Of a DNA stretch of 64,000 nucleotides, positions 60,141 through 64,000 are shown one piece after another. A model generated the notes under the pieces. It was not told the origin of the DNA and searched no databases. It saw only the letters and a list, made by a program, of their open reading frames with translations. The stretch is from G963662985 sp963662985 (GTDB lineage Bacteria; Chloroflexota; Anaerolineae; Anaerolineales; UBA11579): NCBI GenBank assembly GCA_963662985.1, contig OY760067.1, positions 682,001-746,000 on the forward strand, in the 5' to 3' direction. Each line of letters opens with the position of its first letter. The stretch's first letter is position 1. The position numbers and the translations under genes were made by a program.

Positions 60141-60238
60141 TAAGACATTATTTTCCCAATAACTTTTATGAAAAATTTTATAAAGGTGCCAGTTTTGGTA
60201 AATTCCCTAATCTTTAAAATAATTAATAGGAAGTGTAC

Positions 60239-61513
60239 ATGGATGTATTAGAATTAGAAAAGAAGTCTATTCCCGAATTACGCGCTTTGGCAAAAGAGCA
60301 TGAAATCGAAGGAACTCGTTTGATGAAAAAAGAAGAATTAATTATTAATATTCGTCAAGCGGAAGCTGCCAAGGAAGAAATTGATATTCACGGGGGAATC
60401 CTTGAAATCATGAACGAAGGGATCGGCTTTTTAAGAACTAATCATTATAAAGGTGGTCCTGATGATGTTTATGTTTCTCAAACACAAATTCGACGTTATG
60501 GATTACGCAATGGAGACCTTATTATTGGGAATGTTCGCCCGCCGAGAGAATCAGAAAAACATTTTGGAATGGTAAAAGTTGAAAGTGTCAACTTGATGTC
60601 TCCCAATGAAGCAAAACGAAGACCAAAATTTGAAAATTTAGTCCCCATTTTCCCGGATGAACGTTTCAATCTAGCCACCGGACAAAATGATTTAGCTCCT
60701 CGTTTAATTAACCTTATTGCTCCAATAGGCCGAGGACAAAGAGGTTTGATCGTGTCTCCTCCCAAATCAGGGAAAACAACTATCTTAAAACAAATTGCAA
60801 ATTCAATTATTTCTCAATATCCAGATGTACACCTCATTGTTGCTTTGATCGGTGAAAGACCTGAAGAAGTGACGGACATGGATCGTTCCGTTGATGCAGA
60901 AGTTATCTCTTCTACATTTGATGAACCTGTCACATCACATGTTCGCATTGCAGAGATGGTTTTGGAACGCTCAAAACGTTTGGTTGAAAATGGCCGAGAT
61001 GTTGTGATTTTATTAGATTCTATTACCCGTTTAGCGCGAGCTTATAACTTAGTCGTCAACCCATCTGGGAGAACCCTCTCTGGTGGTATTGATCCCTCTG
61101 CTCTATATCCACCAAAACGTTTCTTTGGTGCTGCACGAAATATTGAAGGAGGTGGTTCTTTAACTATTATTGCCACTTGTTTGGTAGATACCGGATCTCG
61201 TATGGATGATGTAGTGTACGAAGAATTTAAAGGTACTGGTAATATGGAATTACATCTTTCTCGAAAATTACAAGAACGCCGCATATTCCCTGCAATTGAT
61301 ATTGATCGTTCTTCCACTCGTAAAGAAGAACTGCTATTAGGACCTGATATTACACAGCGTGTCTGGTTATTGCGTAGAATGTATAATCAAATGGTCGCTG
61401 ATCCTCCTCAAGGGGCAGGAATGGGTCATACAGCTGCTACAGAAGCAATTTTACAGCGATTCCAACGATCAGCTGATAATATGGAATTCTTAGAATCGCT
61501 CACCAAAAACTAA
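60239..61513 (+). CDS. rho: Transcription termination factor Rho
   Basis: Translation is placed at the ATG at 60239 behind AGGAAG; a GTG two codons upstream is possible. The 424-residue hexameric helicase has an N-terminal Rho_N/SAP-like helix bundle, a cold-shock-type RNA-binding domain with GFLRTNHYKGGPDDVYVS split near 65-85, Walker A in SPPKSGKTTILKQ, Walker B in VVILLDSITRLARAYN and the Q/R-loop region TLSGGIDPSALYPPKRFFGAARN split. The N-terminal insertion found in some high-GC bacteria is absent. It has its own promoter. Confidence 0.97.
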   Translation: MDVLELEKKSIPELRALAKEHEIEGTRLMKKEELIINIRQAEAAKEEIDIHGGILEIMNEGIGFLRTNHYKGGPDDVYVSQTQIRRYGLRNGDLIIGNVRPPRESEKHFGMVKVESVNLMSPNEAKRRPKFENLVPIFPDERFNLATGQNDLAPRLINLIAPIGRGQRGLIVSPPKSGKTTILKQIANSIISQYPDVHLIVALIGERPEEVTDMDRSVDAEVISSTFDEPVTSHVRIAEMVLERSKRLVENGRDVVILLDSITRLARAYNLVVNPSGRTLSGGIDPSALYPPKRFFGAARNIEGGGSLTIIATCLVDTGSRMDDVVYEEFKGTGNMELHLSRKLQERRIFPAIDIDRSSTRKEELLLGPDITQRVWLLRRMYNQMVADPPQGAGMGHTAATEAILQRFQRSADNMEFLESLTKN

Positions 61514-61553
61514 TATGTTTATTTATTAAGTAAAGACTTTGTTAGAAAGAATA

Positions 61554-61586
61554 AAGAACAGGTTTACAAAGGCCTGTTCTTCTCTT
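61554..61586 (+). terminator. Terminator-like hairpin after rho
   Basis: AAGAACAGG pairs with CCTGTTCTT, followed by a CT-rich tail. It lies just before the LysM/M23 start, so it may be partial. Confidence 0.6.
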
Positions 61587-61598
61587 AAAATCTATTTA

Positions 61599-62687
61599 AT
61601 GTCCGAAAACAAAAAAACTCCCTCAATGAGTAAAGAAAAATATATGCAAATTCTAGTTTGGGGAATTGCGGTTATGTTAGTTCTTGCTGTTATTGGAATT
61701 GCAATCAGTTGGAAGGGTTCTCCTATTGTTATTGATCTAACAAAAGCAACTGCCACAATAACCAAAGCGCCTGCAACTGCAACAATTATCCAAACAAACA
61801 CTGCCTCACCAATTCCAGCTACTGCTACACCTGCGATTACATTAACACCAACACTAACACCAATCCCAATGGGACCTCAAAATCGTACTGAGCCAATTCA
61901 CCATATTGTAAAAGAAGGCGAATCCGTTGATAGCATTGCTCACTATTATGGTTTAGCACCTGAGACAATTCTTTGGGCAAACGAAAATCTACTTGAAAAT
62001 ATTGCTGATTATTTAATGGTCGATATGGAGCTAATGATCCCACCTACAGATGGTATTTACTATATCTGGCAATCAGTGGACACACTTGATGTAGTTGCAT
62101 CTATTTTCCAAACTACACCTGAAGAAGTGATTGCTTGGAATCCAAATGGATTGAGTGAAACAAACCGAGAACCCCAACGAGGCCAAGGGGTAATGTTTCC
62201 CAATGGATCAAAATATTTTAATCGTTTTGATCTTATAGATCTTTCCATAGCATATATGGGAGATTTGCGACCAACTCATGGATATGGTGCTTGCGAAGGA
62301 AATTATGAAGCTGTCGAAGGAACAGGTTCTTTCATGCAACCTGTGTATTCCAAAGAAATAGCTGGAAATGCATATTCTTCAGCCCATCCTGGAGTAGATT
62401 ATTATGCTGAAGAAGATGAGATGGTGCGAGCTGTTGACGCAGGTGTGGTAATTTTTTCTGGTTGGGCTTATGGCGGATATGGCTATACCGTTATGCTAGA
62501 TCATGGAAATGGTTATCAAACAATTTACGCACATTTAAAAGAAACAAATGTTTTTTGCGGTGATACCGTAGAACAACGAACCCCAATCGGAATTACGGGG
62601 ACAAATGAAGGTTCTGTAAAAAATGCATTTCATTTCGAAATGCTTTATGAAAAAGAATATGTTGATCCAGAAGCGTTGATTCCATAA
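61599..62687 (+). CDS. LysM and M23 peptidase-domain cell-wall protein with altered active site
   Basis: Translation is from the ATG at 61599; an in-frame TTG at 61539 would put the rho terminator hairpin inside the gene. The 362-residue protein has an N-terminal TM (about 16-38), a Thr/Ala/Pro-rich linker, two LysM-like repeats (about 100-147 and 156-202), and a C-terminal LytM/M23 domain. The HxxxD zinc motif (HPGVD, 263-267), YAHL (His312) and the final zinc His345 in AFHFEM are present. The first His of the usual HxH motif is Ala343, which probably removes catalysis. It may be an EnvC/NlpD-like activator, not an endopeptidase. Confidence 0.85.
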   Translation: MSENKKTPSMSKEKYMQILVWGIAVMLVLAVIGIAISWKGSPIVIDLTKATATITKAPATATIIQTNTASPIPATATPAITLTPTLTPIPMGPQNRTEPIHHIVKEGESVDSIAHYYGLAPETILWANENLLENIADYLMVDMELMIPPTDGIYYIWQSVDTLDVVASIFQTTPEEVIAWNPNGLSETNREPQRGQGVMFPNGSKYFNRFDLIDLSIAYMGDLRPTHGYGACEGNYEAVEGTGSFMQPVYSKEIAGNAYSSAHPGVDYYAEEDEMVRAVDAGVVIFSGWAYGGYGYTVMLDHGNGYQTIYAHLKETNVFCGDTVEQRTPIGITGTNEGSVKNAFHFEMLYEKEYVDPEALIP

Positions 62688-62712
62688 TATATATCACTAA
62701 GGAGAAAATTTC

Positions 62713-64000
62713 ATGGAAGAGAAAAAGTTTAGCTACCCCAAGACCTTTCTGTTAGGTTTTGGTTTCTTTGGGGTAAGTGTCATTTGGTCAATTTATAATG
62801 CGTTTGTACCTCTGATGCTATCTGAAAGATTTGGATTGGAAGCTGGTTGGATTGCTGTTGTTATGGTTTTGGATAATATCGCAGCTATTTTGATTCAACC
62901 ACCTCTTGGCGTATGGTCTGATCGATTACGATCTCCAATTGGCAGACGATTGCCATTTATTTTGGTGGGTGCTCCATTGGCAGCTTTTGCCTTTGGATTT
63001 ATCCCTTTAATCGATACATTAGTTTTATTCATTGTAAGCTGTATTACTTTGTTATTGGCTATGGCAATCTGGCGCACACCTGTGGTTGCATTAATGCCAG
63101 ATATCACCCCATCTAAAAATCGCTCGGAAGCAAATGGTGTGATTAATTTGATGGGTGGTTTGGGAACTGTTTTAGCAACATTAATTGGTGCAACACTTTA
63201 TCGCCAAAACTCAGCCTATCCCTTCTGGCTAGGTTCAGTATTAGTGGTGGTTGCTGCGGTTTTGGTTTTTATTTTCATTAAAGAACCAAAAGAATTTATT
63301 AGCAAAAAGACTCATCTTATCGACGAAACGCCCCATGATATTAATCAAAATAATTCCAAAGAAAAAGCCCACATATTCAGAGATATTGTTAATGTTTTTC
63401 AACAACCTGATAAAAGCCCAATGTGGATCTTTTTAGCAATCTTAGCATGGTTCATCAGCTATAATGCTATTGAAACTTTCTTTACACTATATTGTCATAA
63501 ATTCTTAGGTCTTGATGCCGCAGATTCTGCATTCCAATTTACATATATCGGATTGGTGTTCATGATCGTTGCAATACCTGCTGGGTATGTTGCCAAGGCA
63601 ATTGGACGTAAACGGACAATCATGAGTGGAATCGTTTTGTTCTTCCTTTGTATTGTTTCAATGTATTTTATTCCTGTTGATGCACAAGTGATCAAATATG
63701 CATCTTTGATGGGCAATGGTTTATATCTTGTTTCCATTTTTGGGATGTTAGCTGGTGTTGGTTGGGCAATGATCAACATCAACTCCTTACCTATGGTAGT
63801 TGATATGACTGACGATGAGCATATTGGTACCTATACCGGTTTGTATTATTTCTTCTCTCAAGTTGCGGCAACTGTTGGACCATTGATCTTTGGTTGGACG
63901 GTGCAAATCGCAGGCAACAACTATCGATTGATGATGGCCATTGGACCTGTTTTTATGGCACTTGCATTCATAAGCATGTTGGGAGTTAAAAAAGGCGAAG
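62713..64000 (+). CDS. MFS transporter, GPH/SLC45-like sugar transporter (C-terminus beyond window)
   Basis: The open frame from the ATG behind GGAGAAAA continues to the window edge, giving at least 429 residues. It has about twelve TM segments, the cytoplasmic loop motif GVWSDRLRSPIGRRLPFI (about 74-91) and VALMPDITPSKNRSEANG, typical of GPH-type and plant/SLC45 sucrose-proton symporters found in many bacteria. It is probably a disaccharide or glycoside symporter. The stop is not visible. Confidence 0.85.
   Translation, partial: MEEKKFSYPKTFLLGFGFFGVSVIWSIYNAFVPLMLSERFGLEAGWIAVVMVLDNIAAILIQPPLGVWSDRLRSPIGRRLPFILVGAPLAAFAFGFIPLIDTLVLFIVSCITLLLAMAIWRTPVVALMPDITPSKNRSEANGVINLMGGLGTVLATLIGATLYRQNSAYPFWLGSVLVVVAAVLVFIFIKEPKEFISKKTHLIDETPHDINQNNSKEKAHIFRDIVNVFQQPDKSPMWIFLAILAWFISYNAIETFFTLYCHKFLGLDAADSAFQFTYIGLVFMIVAIPAGYVAKAIGRKRTIMSGIVLFFLCIVSMYFIPVDAQVIKYASLMGNGLYLVSIFGMLAGVGWAMININSLPMVVDMTDDEHIGTYTGLYYFFSQVAATVGPLIFGWTVQIAGNNYRLMMAIGPVFMALAFISMLGVKKGE

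Overview
The window is a low-GC bacterial chromosome segment with about 56 protein genes and two tRNAs. No rRNA, CRISPR array, transposase or phage gene is visible. The gene set suggests an anaerobic member of the Chloroflexota, probably Anaerolineae-like. It combines a SufR-controlled SUF operon, an archaeal-type HMG-CoA synthase/thiolase/DUF35 mevalonate block, MreBCD with MinCDE, a cytosolic GH3 glucosidase, a xylose-type ABC transporter, and both GltX and GlnS. The taxonomy is inference from gene content only.

Layout: 1-3.1 kb, pyruvate dehydrogenase genes E1alpha, E1beta and a partial E2 (minus strand) behind a near-consensus promoter. 3.3-3.6 kb, a tRNA-Gly/tRNA-CAT pair. 3.6-7.1 kb, DUF951, rsmI, a degenerate SIS isomerase and a beta-propeller protein. 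7.2-9.9 kb, a GH3 beta-glucosidase, then infA behind a leader with a terminator-like hairpin. 10-16.6 kb, Fe-S biogenesis: sufR and a SufT-like gene diverge from sufC-B-D, a small unknown gene, sufS and sufU across a symmetric operator. 16.6-25.9 kb, a sugar module: transporter xylFGH plus a membrane-anchored sugar-binding protein, a LytS/YesM-type histidine kinase, a YesN-type regulator and a second lipoprotein sugar binder. 26-31 kb, gltX, a degenerate LCP protein, an 800-base gene-free stretch rich in TGTCCAA repeats, and glnS.

31-36.7 kb, a KAS III-like enzyme converges on an HMG-CoA reductase, HMG-CoA synthase, thiolase-like, DUF35 operon; an Rrf2 regulator lies upstream. 36.9-39 kb, methylmalonyl-CoA mutase large subunit and epimerase. 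39-41.7 kb, a very AT-rich MBOAT/SGNH acylation pair. 41.7-49.2 kb, one shape and division cluster (mreB-mreC-mreD-mrdA-minC-minD-minE-rodA). 49.3-55.5 kb, a PadR-headed operon with a FecBCD-type metal or cobalamin ABC transporter, a PLD-type phosphodiesterase, a SpoU methyltransferase and an HD hydrolase. 55.5-64 kb, a GNAT, a DegV protein, an O-antigen-ligase-like membrane protein, two tandem alpha/beta hydrolases, rho, a LysM/M23 protein and a partial sugar MFS transporter.

The most notable observations are a thiolase-like subunit in the mevalonate operon that has lost all the classical catalytic residues I can place, a complete XylFII-LytS-YesN-type sugar sensing system beside its transporter, the TGTCCAA repeat cluster upstream of glnS, and clean operator-promoter overlaps at sufR/sufC and padR. 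All functions are read from sequence motifs and remembered family features; no database search was possible.
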